From the NCBI RefSeq assembly GCF_000265465.1, contig NC_018016.1, forward strand, positions 687,501 to 751,500: 64,000 nt of DNA, read 5' to 3'. Position 1 is the stretch's first letter. Each line of letters starts with the position of its first letter. The position numbers were made by a program, and so were the translations under genes. Under the pieces are notes generated by a model. That model was not told the DNA's origin, ran no database searches, and saw only the letters and a list, made by a program, of their open reading frames with translations. Source of the DNA: Ornithobacterium rhinotracheale DSM 15997. Lineage in GTDB: Bacteria; Bacteroidota; Bacteroidia; Flavobacteriales; Weeksellaceae. Below are positions 7,597 to 15,014 of the stretch, piece after piece.

Positions 7597-7770
7597 ATGA
7601 CAAATTTTGTAGATAGGACAAAGATTTATAGTATATTAGGATTTACGGGGGCGGTTTCGTTTGATGAGCTAAAACCGCTTCTAGCAAGTTTATTGGCTAT
7701 TGTGCTTGATTTTGCGTATAGCTTTGCAAAAAAGAAAATTAAAGATTTAAAAGATAAAAAAGATGAGTGA
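7597..7770 (+). CDS. Small membrane-associated protein (57 aa), intact form
   Basis: Begins MTNFVDRTKIYSILGFTGAV, has a hydrophobic stretch LLASLLAIVLDFAYSFA and a basic tail with KKKIKDLKDKKDE. Its last bases overlap the next start (7763). In copy 2 one A is missing from an A-run, cutting it to 50 aa. Function unknown. Confidence 0.5.
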   Translation: MTNFVDRTKIYSILGFTGAVSFDELKPLLASLLAIVLDFAYSFAKKKIKDLKDKKDE

Positions 7771-8248
7771 TTGTGTGATAGTTATTGATAATAGAAAGTT
7801 TAGGAGTGAGCTTTTGTGTCGAGAGGTTTCTACAATTGATTTATCGGATAATTGTTATTATCAAGTAGGTCCATATTTTTATACCGCTAATGCATTTAAG
7901 CGTTATTTGATTGACAAGTCTCATTATGTTATTTATAAAAGGTTGATACCATTGGACGGAGAACCTGTGAAAGATTTACCAAATTTTATAGATGGATATG
8001 ATTCAAATTCAGCGATTTTGTTAAGTTATAATGTTGGAACTTTTTATGATGGTTTTGTTGTAACGAAGAATAAAAACGGATATCACTTTAGAAATAGTAC
8101 TAGTAAATTTGTTGGAGTTTATTTAGATGTACCAGATCCGTACAGTAATGAAGTATGCCAATTAGAATCTGGACAGGAATTTGATTATAAAGGATCAGGA
8201 CCATTTGTTTTATATAATGGAGATGAAGAAATAAGGGGCATTGAATAA
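7763..8248 (+). CDS. Phage-element protein (161 aa), unknown
   Basis: A soluble-looking, beta-rich protein with many Tyr, Asp and Asn (NCYYQVGPYFYTANAFKRYL, NGYHFRNSTSKFVGVYLDV). No signal peptide or membrane span. It could be a receptor-binding or minor capsid protein, which is inference from position only. Identical in copy 2. It overlaps its neighbours at both ends (TAATG with the next gene), so it is part of the same translation-coupled series. Confidence 0.55.
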   Translation: MSDCVIVIDNRKFRSELLCREVSTIDLSDNCYYQVGPYFYTANAFKRYLIDKSHYVIYKRLIPLDGEPVKDLPNFIDGYDSNSAILLSYNVGTFYDGFVVTKNKNGYHFRNSTSKFVGVYLDVPDPYSNEVCQLESGQEFDYKGSGPFVLYNGDEEIRGIE

Positions 8249-8457
8249 TGAGCCATAAGAACGATTATAGCTGTATAGTTTTCGGAGCCTTTGGAGTGTT
8301 CAAAATGCAATATGTGCATGACCTTTATAAATTCTCTAAATGGCTTGATAACTCCAAATTTTCAGATTGGAGATACTTTAATGTGTATGATAGAAGAACT
8401 GGAGAATATCTAAGGAGATTTTATCACGAAAACTATATACCAAGGTTTTTAGATTAA
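8248..8457 (+). CDS. Phage-element protein (69 aa), unknown
   Basis: Starts in a TAATG overlap with the 161-aa gene. Rich in aromatic residues (MQYVHDLYKFSKWLD, NVYDRRTGEYLRRFY). From about 8295 the DNA differs from copy 2, with conservative replacements, which indicates that it is translated. It is the last gene before the operon terminator. Confidence 0.5.
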   Translation: MSHKNDYSCIVFGAFGVFKMQYVHDLYKFSKWLDNSKFSDWRYFNVYDRRTGEYLRRFYHENYIPRFLD

Positions 8458-8480
8458 TTTGTTTGTTTTGATAATAATGA

Positions 8481-8519
8481 GAGAGACTGCACCTTTGTTG
8501 GTGTGGTTTCTTTTTTTTT
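8481..8519 (+). terminator. Intrinsic terminator of the phage structural operon, copy 1
   Basis: Stem 8481-8493 / 8500-8512 (core CACC/GGTG, continuing through G-T pairs), loop TTTGTT, then a run of T to 8519. It separates the structural genes from the signal-peptide protein and transposase unit. Identical in copy 2 at 51804-51842. Confidence 0.65.
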
Positions 8520-8595
8520 ATCTTTTTGCTTTGCAATATTTGGCATTTCTTTTGATATTTGCAAAGTGTTGTTAAATCACTAAAAAAATCAAGTC

Positions 8596-8934
8596 ATGAA
8601 AAAAATATTACTATCATTTGGACTATGTTTAGCCGTAACCGCTGGATATGCACAAAGCAAGGAGGCAAAAAAAGAAATTAGAAAATATTATACTGAAAAA
8701 CAGATTAAGTACATTGAAAAAGAGTTGAAAAATCTTTTAGGAAATGATGATTATACTGGTAACAGGTTTCAGCTTTTTGATGATTTTTATTATAAATATG
8801 AGTTTCCAAAAGGAGAAAAGCAAAAAAGAGCTTATTTTGAGTATTTTTTGATGCCATATTCTGAAGAAACATTAGCATATAAAGGTTATGCACATTATTT
8901 ATTTAGTTTGTTGGACCCTCAAAATATAGACTAA
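8596..8934 (+). CDS. Secreted small protein (112 aa), copy 1 allele
   Basis: MKKILLSFGLCLAVTAGYAQ is a standard signal peptide with cleavage after about residue 19. The mature part is highly charged (KEAKKEIRKYYTEKQIKYIE) with a Tyr-rich C-terminal half. The N-terminal ~50 residues are conserved in copy 2 but the rest is largely different, so it is a variable module. An exported variable protein of an integrated phage might act in exclusion of related phages; this is a guess. Its stop overlaps the transposase start (TAATG). Confidence 0.6.
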   Translation: MKKILLSFGLCLAVTAGYAQSKEAKKEIRKYYTEKQIKYIEKELKNLLGNDDYTGNRFQLFDDFYYKYEFPKGEKQKRAYFEYFLMPYSEETLAYKGYAHYLFSLLDPQNID

Positions 8935-9908
8935 TGGCACGGAGATTTAAGCATTTGGACTTGCACGATAGGGCGATGATAGAGGCTTATTTAAAAGCTG
9001 GCTGGTCTATCTCGAAAATAGCTCGTGAACTGAAAAGGGATAAATCTACTATAAGCAGGGAGGTAAAGAGGAACCGAACGAAAAAAGGAAAATATAAAGC
9101 AAAGACAGCACAGACGCTCTATTCTGAAAAGAAAGAGCGTTTTTTGCGTTATAGAAGGTTCACAAAAGAAATTGAGAAAAGAGTAAGACAATTTTTGTAT
9201 AAAAGATATTCACCGCTCCAAATAGTCGGTTATTGTAAAAGCCTGGGACTGGAAATGGTATCAGTTGAGAGGATTTACCAATATATAAGAGAGGATAAGC
9301 GAAAGGGAGGTTATTTGTATAAGTATTGCCGTCACGCTTTGAAAAAGAGAAAGGCGCAAGTGTCAAAATCTGTTGGGAAGATAAAAAACCGTACAAGTAT
9401 AGATGAGAGACCTCAAGTTGTGAATGATAGAAAAGAGTTCGGACACTGGGAGGGTGATTTGATAGAGGGCAAAAATCATAAGGGTTATTTGCTGACACTT
9501 ACGGAAAGAGTATCAAGGTTTTTATTTGTGAGGTATATACCAAATAAAACGGCTGATGTGGTCGCTAGTGCTATTATTGATGTGTTACTTCCATACAAGA
9601 AAGTTGTAAAATCAATAACCGTGGATAATGGGCTAGAGTTTGCAAGTCATGAGATAGTGGCAAAGAAACTGCAAGCAAAGATTTATTTTACAAATCCATA
9701 TTCTAGTTGGCAAAAGGGACAAATTGAGCATATGAATAAATTAATAAGACAATATGTAAAAAAAGGTTCAGCAGTCACAAAAAGTACCGCTAATAATCTG
9801 AAATCGGTGCAAAAAGAGATAAACGATAGACCGTTTAAAGTGTTAAAGTTTTGCAAGCCTCGTGATGTTTTTTATACATTTGTGGAAAATGTTGCATTTA
9901 GTGCTTGA
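8934..9908 (+). CDS. IS30-family transposase, copy 1
   Basis: 324 aa. An N-terminal helix-turn-helix (residues 21-46, GWSISKIARELKRDKSTISR) is typical of IS30. The catalytic triad is D175 (GHWEGD), D231 (ITVDNG) and E265 (GQIEHMN), spaced DD(33)E as in IS30. The start overlaps the stop of the secreted-protein gene (TAATG), and its own stop lies inside the right terminal repeat. No inverted repeat is found just upstream of it, so it appears to move the whole 8.6-kb unit and not itself alone. The part from about 9365 on is mosaic relative to copy 2, with changes such as I202L, T206S, V230L. Confidence 0.92.
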   Translation: MARRFKHLDLHDRAMIEAYLKAGWSISKIARELKRDKSTISREVKRNRTKKGKYKAKTAQTLYSEKKERFLRYRRFTKEIEKRVRQFLYKRYSPLQIVGYCKSLGLEMVSVERIYQYIREDKRKGGYLYKYCRHALKKRKAQVSKSVGKIKNRTSIDERPQVVNDRKEFGHWEGDLIEGKNHKGYLLTLTERVSRFLFVRYIPNKTADVVASAIIDVLLPYKKVVKSITVDNGLEFASHEIVAKKLQAKIYFTNPYSSWQKGQIEHMNKLIRQYVKKGSAVTKSTANNLKSVQKEINDRPFKVLKFCKPRDVFYTFVENVAFSA

Positions 9909-9910
9909 AT
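9891..9910 (+). repeat. Right terminal inverted repeat, copy 1
   Basis: GTTGCATTT, five variable bases, TTGAAT. It contains the last codons and the TGA stop of the transposase. The bases CTAGC that follow are shared with copy 2, so the true edge may lie a few bases further. Confidence 0.8.
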
Positions 9911-9956
9911 CTAGCCATCATTCCGTTTATCAAGAATAGAATTTTCTAAATTCTAA

Positions 9957-9994
9957 AAATAAAAAGCCACGAGCTTTGGGGAAAACTCATGGCT
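9957..9994 (-). terminator. Terminator of the Cys-rich protein gene
   Basis: Arms 9965-9973 and 9986-9994 pair fully on the minus-strand transcript with one G-U, followed by a U-rich tract (complement of 9957-9965). Confidence 0.75.
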
Positions 9995-10042
9995 TACACT
10001 ACAAAAAATTTAAAGTTATGAAAACTGACTTTGTATTAAAAA

Positions 10043-10288
10043 TTAAGCATTAGCTTCTGGTGCCCACTCGTTGCAAAGCATACCTTTGGCAGCATGCAAT
10101 TGATTAGGACAAGAAGGCTTATTAAATTTAATACATGTAGCACAATCAATTTCATCTTTTAAACTCACTCGCATATCAAAGCTATCGCAAGTGTGTATTT
10201 CTTTCACCTTTGTTTCGTGGATTTTGCAAGTTGAATCTTGGCTTAAGTTCTTACAATTAACACATCCGTTGACTAATCTTATTGACAT
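10043..10288 (-). CDS. Small Cys-rich, probably metal-binding protein
   Basis: 81 aa from MSIRLVNGCVNCKNLS. The open frame extends ten codons further upstream, but the -7 box at 10316-10323 overlaps that earlier ATG, so the inner start is preferred. Seven to eight cysteines occur in pairs (CVNCKNL, CATCIKF, SCPNQ), as in a small zinc-ribbon pair. Similar short proteins are common in Flavobacteriia, but no function is known to me. Single gene with promoter and terminator. Confidence 0.65.
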   Translation of the reverse strand: MSIRLVNGCVNCKNLSQDSTCKIHETKVKEIHTCDSFDMRVSLKDEIDCATCIKFNKPSCPNQLHAAKGMLCNEWAPEANA

Positions 10289-10315
10289 AATGGTATATTT
10301 TTTAAATTGATACAG

Positions 10316-10323
10316 CAAAAGTA
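10316..10323 (-). promoter_or_regulatory. -7 box for the Cys-rich protein gene
   Basis: Minus strand reads TACTTTTG (TAnnTTTG), 28 bp before the preferred start at 10288. Confidence 0.5.
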
Positions 10324-10461
10324 TTTAAAAACTTAAATTGAAACAATATAAATAATTATATTTCAACAAGTTAGATTTAGAATGATTAAATATAAATTTA
10401 ATTTTTGCTTTATTTAAACTGATTAAAATTATAATTTATTCATTTTCAAATGAATTAAAAA

Positions 10462-10485
10462 AGCCTTGAGAAAAATCTCAAGGCT
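10462..10485 (-). terminator. Terminator of the bamA-skp operon
   Basis: A perfect 9-bp stem AGCCTTGAG/CTCAAGGCT with a 6-base loop; on the minus strand it is followed by a T-rich tract. It closes the operon after the second skp gene. Confidence 0.8.
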
Positions 10486-10510
10486 TCATTTATTTTGCTT
10501 TATTACTTAA

Positions 10511-11047
10511 TTAAAGTCCTAATTGCTTTTTAACTTGCGGTGTTAAATCTTTTCCTCCACCGAAGTAAACAATGGTTCCTGATTGTCCTGCAGTAGCCAA
10601 ATCGATGATGTATCCTACATTATCTTTCTTTCCTACTTCTTCGATCGCGATTTGAACCTTTTTGTATACTGGGGCTAATAAGTCTGATTCCATTTTGGCT
10701 ACACCTTTAGCAGCGTTTTGTTGGTATTCTTGCAAAGCTTTAGATTTGGTTTGCAATTCTTGCTCTAGTGGAGCCAATGCTTTCATTTTTTCAGCATCGC
10801 TTTTACCTTTCAATGCTTCCATTTCCTTTTGCCCTTTCTCTACCAATGCTTGGATCTCTTTTTGCTGTCTTTGGATTTCAGCTTGGTGTCTATCTGCTTC
10901 TTTTTTAATCTTTGCTTGCGCATCTTGGAATGCTGGCAATGCTTCTAAAATTTCTTGTGAATTAACATGTGCTACGCTTTGTGCGTTTGCAAATCCGAAT
11001 CCTAAGCATAGGAAAGATAGTAGTGCAATAAATGTAAACTTTTTCAT
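10511..11047 (-). CDS. skp: Periplasmic chaperone Skp/OmpH, second paralogue
   Basis: 178 aa with signal peptide MKKFTFIALLSFLCLGFGFANAQ. The mature protein starts VAHVNSQEILEALPAF, the conserved N-terminal strand of Skp/OmpH, followed by a long coiled coil at about 45-125 (AKIKKEADRHQAEIQRQQKE) and a C-terminal strand region. Skp trimers hold unfolded outer-membrane proteins on the way to BamA. It is the last gene of the operon, 18 bp after the first skp. Length matches the family. Confidence 0.9.
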   Translation of the reverse strand: MKKFTFIALLSFLCLGFGFANAQSVAHVNSQEILEALPAFQDAQAKIKKEADRHQAEIQRQQKEIQALVEKGQKEMEALKGKSDAEKMKALAPLEQELQTKSKALQEYQQNAAKGVAKMESDLLAPVYKKVQIAIEEVGKKDNVGYIIDLATAGQSGTIVYFGGGKDLTPQVKKQLGL

Positions 11048-11065
11048 ACTAACTGTTTTTTTGTT

Positions 11066-11665
11066 CTATTTCTTTAAATTAATTTTTTCGTTTATACTAT
11101 TATTATTTTTCTCTTTGTTATAGTTATTTTGTCGTTGTCCTTTGCTAGATTTCAAATCTGGTGCCAAAGTTTTCAAGACCTCTTCACTTATATCAAATTT
11201 GGGATCTGAATAAATCATAATCAAATCTCCATTTGCCTTGTCAAATACAAAGCTATAATTACGCCTCTTGGCAACTTTATTCACAGCGTTGTAAACTTGA
11301 TCTTGAATGGGCTTTACCAATTTTTTTCGTGTATTTATCATATCCCCATCAGGACCATATCGCTTAATTTGCAACTTTTTGATTTCTTCTTTTTTTTCCT
11401 GAATTTTATCTTCCTTTTCTTTTATCTTCTCCTTTGTCAATAAAATGCGTTCCGTTTCTAGCTCTTGTTGCATTTGCTCTAGGACAGATTGTAGATTCCC
11501 TATCTCCTTTGCCCAATTATTCGCTTGTGTTTCTAATTGTTTTTGAGCATTACCATACGCGGGCAAATTGCTCAAAACATAATCAGTATCTACATAGCCG
11601 AAACGCTGAGCAAATGTAAAAACACTGAAAAAAATTAGCAAGAAAAAAAACTTAATTTTTAACAT
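11066..11665 (-). CDS. skp: Periplasmic chaperone Skp/OmpH, first paralogue
   Basis: 199 aa; signal peptide MLKIKFFFLLIFFSVFTFAQ, then RFGYVDTDYVLSNLPAYGNA, the Skp N-terminus, and a Glu/Lys coiled coil (about 50-105). The C-terminal tail beyond 175 is Asn/Lys-rich and extra relative to the neighbour. It lies 12 bp after bamA. Two successive ompH genes behind bamA is the usual arrangement in Bacteroidota, including Porphyromonas gingivalis. Confidence 0.9.
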   Translation of the reverse strand: MLKIKFFFLLIFFSVFTFAQRFGYVDTDYVLSNLPAYGNAQKQLETQANNWAKEIGNLQSVLEQMQQELETERILLTKEKIKEKEDKIQEKKEEIKKLQIKRYGPDGDMINTRKKLVKPIQDQVYNAVNKVAKRRNYSFVFDKANGDLIMIYSDPKFDISEEVLKTLAPDLKSSKGQRQNNYNKEKNNNSINEKINLKK

Positions 11666-11677
11666 ATTTTTGATTTT

Positions 11678-14245
11678 TTATAGTTGCTGACCAAAAATGA
11701 AGTGTGTCTGCCACCCTGATGGTGCTCCAAATTTTCCTGCATTATTATATTTATCAAATCCATAACCGAAATCAAATCCAAGCATTCCAAAGGCTGACAT
11801 AAATACACGAATACCTACTCCTGCTGAACGCTTTAACTCAAATGGTCTGAAATCTTTGTGATCTGCCCAAGTGTTTCCTGCTTCTAAGAATCCAAGACCA
11901 AAGATTTTAGCTTGTTGATTCATCGTGATTGGATAACGCATCTCTAGCAAGAATTTATCGTAAATGACTCCTCCTCCAAGTGGTGTGATATCATCTACCC
12001 CACCACCACTAGGTGAAAAATCTTTATATCCTCTTAAAGTTACTATTTCACGACCATCAAAGCGGTTAGACTGCAACCCTGTTCCTCCCATGTAGAATCT
12101 TTCGAAAGGAGAAACTCCTAGCTCACGATTATAAGCTCCTAAATAGCCAAACTCTGCACCCGTTCTCAATACAAGTTTACCGATTAATTGTTTGTAAACA
12201 TTTCCACTGAATTGAACTTTGTAGTATTCTAACCATTTATACAAACCATCGAAATCGTCTTCTTTTTTCAACTTTTCGTAGTCTTTATTTTTATTGAATA
12301 AAGAATACGGCGGAGTTAATTTTAAACTGATACTGAAATCTGAGCCTTCTTGCGGGAAAATTGGATCTGGACCTGCAGAAAGTCTGCTCAATCCAATGTT
12401 ATAAGCAATTGTGTTTGATATTCCATTGCTATAATTTTTAGTTCCTAGATTAAATCCAAAATTTTTATAATCATAACGCTGATATGAAACAGATTGGCTT
12501 AATCTAAAATAATCGTCTGGCCAAGTGAGCAATTTATTCAATCCCACAGAAGCTCCCCACATTGTTAAACGAGAATCTCCTTCGCTACCACTTCTACCAT
12601 ACAATTGACTATAATTAGAATTATAAATTGACATAGAAAGTGCTGTTGGGCGACTTCCGCCAATCCACGGCTCTGTGAACGATAAACTAAAGTTTGAATA
12701 ATAGCTACCTGCTTGTGCTCTCAATGATAGCTGCTGCCCATCTCCCAGAGGAACTGGATGCCATGCTTTTTTGTTAAATAAATTTTTGATTGAGAAGTTT
12801 CCAAAAGTAAGCCCCACGGTACCAATAAATCTTCCGCCACCATATCCACCTTGCAATTCTATTTGGCTACTTGATTTTGGTGCCAATTCCCAATTTATAT
12901 CTACGGTGTTTGTTTCTTGATGATCCTTGATATCTGGCTTGATTTGTTGTGGATCAAAAAAGCCTAAAGCTCCCAGCTTCATCATTGTTCTACGGATATC
13001 TGTTTTGCTAAACAACTCTCCAGGAACTGTGGCTAATTCTCGCACGATGACATGGTCATGCGTTTGTGTATTTCCTGTAAAGGTTACTCGATCCCATGTC
13101 GCTTGCTCTCCCTCTACAATTCTGATTTCTAGGTTAATCGTGTCATTTACCACCGATTTCTCAATAGGCACCACACGAGCAAATAAATATCCATTGTCTT
13201 GATAAAGAGTCAAAATATTATCATCTTTTTGTGGATCATTCAATCTTTTTTCAATTCCTACGGCATCGTATGGATCTCCTTTTTTATAAGAGAAAATTCT
13301 TTTCAAAGTTTCTGTAGGATATACAGAGTTCCCCACAAAAGTTACATTACCTAAGTAGTAACGAGGTCCTTCCTCTACTCCTATCTTAATTAAATAATTT
13401 TTAGGATTAATTCTATTTACAGAATCGTAAGTAACTTTAATGTCTCTAAATCCTTCACTTTTATACAAATCCTTCAAGGTCTTTAAATCCTCTTGGAATT
13501 TTTCTGGTATATATTTAGATCCTTTAAAGAATCTTAGGATATTTCTACGGAAAAAGTATTTTCGCACCGTATTTTTAAGCCCTTTTCTTCTAAGCTTTGG
13601 TGCTTTGATTTCTTTATTCCCTTCAAATAAAATGTTTTGTACTTTTACACGCTCTCCTCTTGAAACTTTTACCAATAAGTTTTTAGAAAATCTAGCATTT
13701 GGCACATCGGTTTCTATAAACTCCACTTGCGCATCTGGATATCCCTTTTCGGTATAAAAATTTCGGATATTTAAACGCGCTTGATTCAATAAATCTTGTG
13801 TGATTTTTTTCCCTTTGGTAAGTTTATTATTCTTTACAAAATCTTTTTGTTTTCCTTTTTTCACGCCCTCAAAAGAAACATCGTTGATGGTAGGTAGGGC
13901 TGTTAAATTAAATCTTAAAAAGATAGAATCGCCCTTTACTTTATCGGCAAAAAGCTCAACATCAGAAAACAGATTTTGGTTCCATAATCTCTTGAGCGAG
14001 TTATTGATAATTGGACCAGGGATTTCGATTTCGTCGCCTATATTTAATCCAATAAATCTCAAAATTTGTTTACTGGTATAGGGCACTCCGCCTGTAATTT
14101 CCAAACCGCCTAATTTATATGTTTTTAGGCTGTTTAGATTTAGCTCATCGCTACTTTTCGGCTGCTTCACAATACCCGTAGAATCTACTTGTGCGTGCGC
14201 AGTCATTAATATAAATCCAAGGCTTATTAAAAATATTTTCTTCAT
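11678..14245 (-). CDS. bamA: Outer-membrane protein assembly factor BamA (Omp85)
   Basis: 855 aa with signal peptide (MKKIFLISLGFILMTAHAQ). About residues 45-440 are POTRA repeats (for example YKLGGLEITGGVPYTSKQ and YYLGNVTFVGNSVYP), and about 450-855 are the 16-strand barrel ending FIFGQQL. The segment VTLRGYKDFSPSGG corresponds to the conserved VRGF/Y element of Omp85 loop 6. It inserts beta-barrel proteins into the outer membrane. It sits 14 bp downstream of uppS and upstream of two skp genes, an envelope operon probably driven from 15938. Confidence 0.95.
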   Translation of the reverse strand: MKKIFLISLGFILMTAHAQVDSTGIVKQPKSSDELNLNSLKTYKLGGLEITGGVPYTSKQILRFIGLNIGDEIEIPGPIINNSLKRLWNQNLFSDVELFADKVKGDSIFLRFNLTALPTINDVSFEGVKKGKQKDFVKNNKLTKGKKITQDLLNQARLNIRNFYTEKGYPDAQVEFIETDVPNARFSKNLLVKVSRGERVKVQNILFEGNKEIKAPKLRRKGLKNTVRKYFFRRNILRFFKGSKYIPEKFQEDLKTLKDLYKSEGFRDIKVTYDSVNRINPKNYLIKIGVEEGPRYYLGNVTFVGNSVYPTETLKRIFSYKKGDPYDAVGIEKRLNDPQKDDNILTLYQDNGYLFARVVPIEKSVVNDTINLEIRIVEGEQATWDRVTFTGNTQTHDHVIVRELATVPGELFSKTDIRRTMMKLGALGFFDPQQIKPDIKDHQETNTVDINWELAPKSSSQIELQGGYGGGRFIGTVGLTFGNFSIKNLFNKKAWHPVPLGDGQQLSLRAQAGSYYSNFSLSFTEPWIGGSRPTALSMSIYNSNYSQLYGRSGSEGDSRLTMWGASVGLNKLLTWPDDYFRLSQSVSYQRYDYKNFGFNLGTKNYSNGISNTIAYNIGLSRLSAGPDPIFPQEGSDFSISLKLTPPYSLFNKNKDYEKLKKEDDFDGLYKWLEYYKVQFSGNVYKQLIGKLVLRTGAEFGYLGAYNRELGVSPFERFYMGGTGLQSNRFDGREIVTLRGYKDFSPSGGGVDDITPLGGGVIYDKFLLEMRYPITMNQQAKIFGLGFLEAGNTWADHKDFRPFELKRSAGVGIRVFMSAFGMLGFDFGYGFDKYNNAGKFGAPSGWQTHFIFGQQL

Positions 14246-14259
14246 ATAAAATTCAATCG

Positions 14260-15012
14260 TTACTTAATTTGTTCTCCCGTTTTCCCGAATCGTCTTTGTC
14301 TATTTTGATAGTTGATGATCGCTTCGTAGAAATCTTCTTTTCTAAAATCTGGCCACAAAACTTCGGTAAAATACAATTCTGCATAGGCTATTTGCCAAAG
14401 CAAGAAATTGCTAATTCTGCATTCGCCACTGGTTCTGATGACCAAATCCACATCGGGAATATCTGGCGAATATAAGTAATTTTTAAAAGTTTCGTGATTT
14501 ATTTGGTCTATGCTTAACTTATTTTCTTGCACCGCCTTTGCTATTTTTTGCGTAGCTTCTACAATTTCATCGCGTCCGCCATAGCTCAATGCTAGTGTAA
14601 GGGTAGCTTTTGTATTGTTCTTGGTTTCTTCTTCTACCAGCAACAGCTCTTTTCTTGCTTTTTCTGGAACGCGCGATAAATCGCCTATCGTGCGCAAGCG
14701 TATATTGTTCTCTTGAAAGCTTTTGAGCTCCTTGGTTAGTGTTTTAAACAATAAATTCATTAAGAAACTCACCTCTTCTTTGGGTCTGTTCCAATTTTCG
14801 CTTGAGAAAGCGTACAAAGTAAGATACGGAACGCCCAAATCCTCGCAGGCTTTGATGGTTTGGCGCACGGCTTTCACCGCGCTTTGATGCCCAAAGGTGC
14901 GCATCATTCCTTTTTTCTGTGCCCAGCGACCATTGCCATCCATGATTACGGCAACATGCTGCGGAACATTATCGAGATTTATATTTTGAAGCAAACTTTT
15001 ACTCATTTTCAT
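14260..15012 (-). CDS. uppS: Isoprenyl transferase (undecaprenyl diphosphate synthase)
   Basis: 250 aa. HVAVIMDGNGRWAQKKG contains the catalytic Asp of cis-prenyltransferases; SSENWNRP, LSYGGRDEI and LVIRTSGECRISNFLLWQ are the other family signatures. It adds isoprene units to farnesyl diphosphate to make the C55 lipid carrier for peptidoglycan and O-antigen. A start two codons later (MSKSLLQ) is equally possible. Only two bases separate it from porG, so the genes are coupled. Confidence 0.95.
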   Translation of the reverse strand: MKMSKSLLQNINLDNVPQHVAVIMDGNGRWAQKKGMMRTFGHQSAVKAVRQTIKACEDLGVPYLTLYAFSSENWNRPKEEVSFLMNLLFKTLTKELKSFQENNIRLRTIGDLSRVPEKARKELLLVEEETKNNTKATLTLALSYGGRDEIVEATQKIAKAVQENKLSIDQINHETFKNYLYSPDIPDVDLVIRTSGECRISNFLLWQIAYAELYFTEVLWPDFRKEDFYEAIINYQNRQRRFGKTGEQIK

Positions 15013-15014
15013 TT

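Larger units (their letters stand above)
1342..9910 (+). mobile_element. IS30-type phage-transposon, copy 1 (apparently intact)
   Basis: An 8569-bp unit bounded by imperfect terminal inverted repeats (1342-1361 and 9891-9910), with every gene on the + strand. It holds a two-tyrosine HUH Rep, an HTH protein, a beta-rich coat candidate, several small membrane proteins, a GH19-like lysozyme and, last, an IS30-family transposase. Sequence shared with copy 2 runs from 1340 to 9915, which fixes the limits. I infer a small ssDNA-type phage whose integration enzyme is a transposase. IS30-family transposases are known in the Spiroplasma plectrovirus SpV1, and a membrane-containing ssDNA phage of about 9.2 kb (FLiP) is known from Flavobacterium. 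I cannot test relatedness to either here. No Walker A ATPase of Zot type is present. A target duplication could not be fixed. Confidence 0.8.

Noticed and set aside
8477-8575. A 32-aa hydrophobic frame (36 aa in copy 2) starting MRETAPLLVWFLFFY, like a small holin
   Set aside because: The conserved bases form a terminator stem with T-run (8481-8519), which explains both the conservation and the run of Phe codons.
8934-9908. Reading the transposase as a plain insertion sequence inserted in a phage
   Set aside because: Its start overlaps the stop of the preceding phage gene in both copies, and no terminal repeat occurs near its 5' side; the only repeats bound the whole unit.
1342-9910. Classifying the element as a filamentous inovirus
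   Set aside because: No Walker A Zot/pI ATPase was found in any frame, and a GH19-like lysozyme is present. The HUH Rep and small membrane proteins alone do not make it an inovirus.
10662-11123. Long frames opposite bamA, skp, purH and sprA
   Set aside because: They are antisense shadows of strongly recognised genes, with no features of their own.
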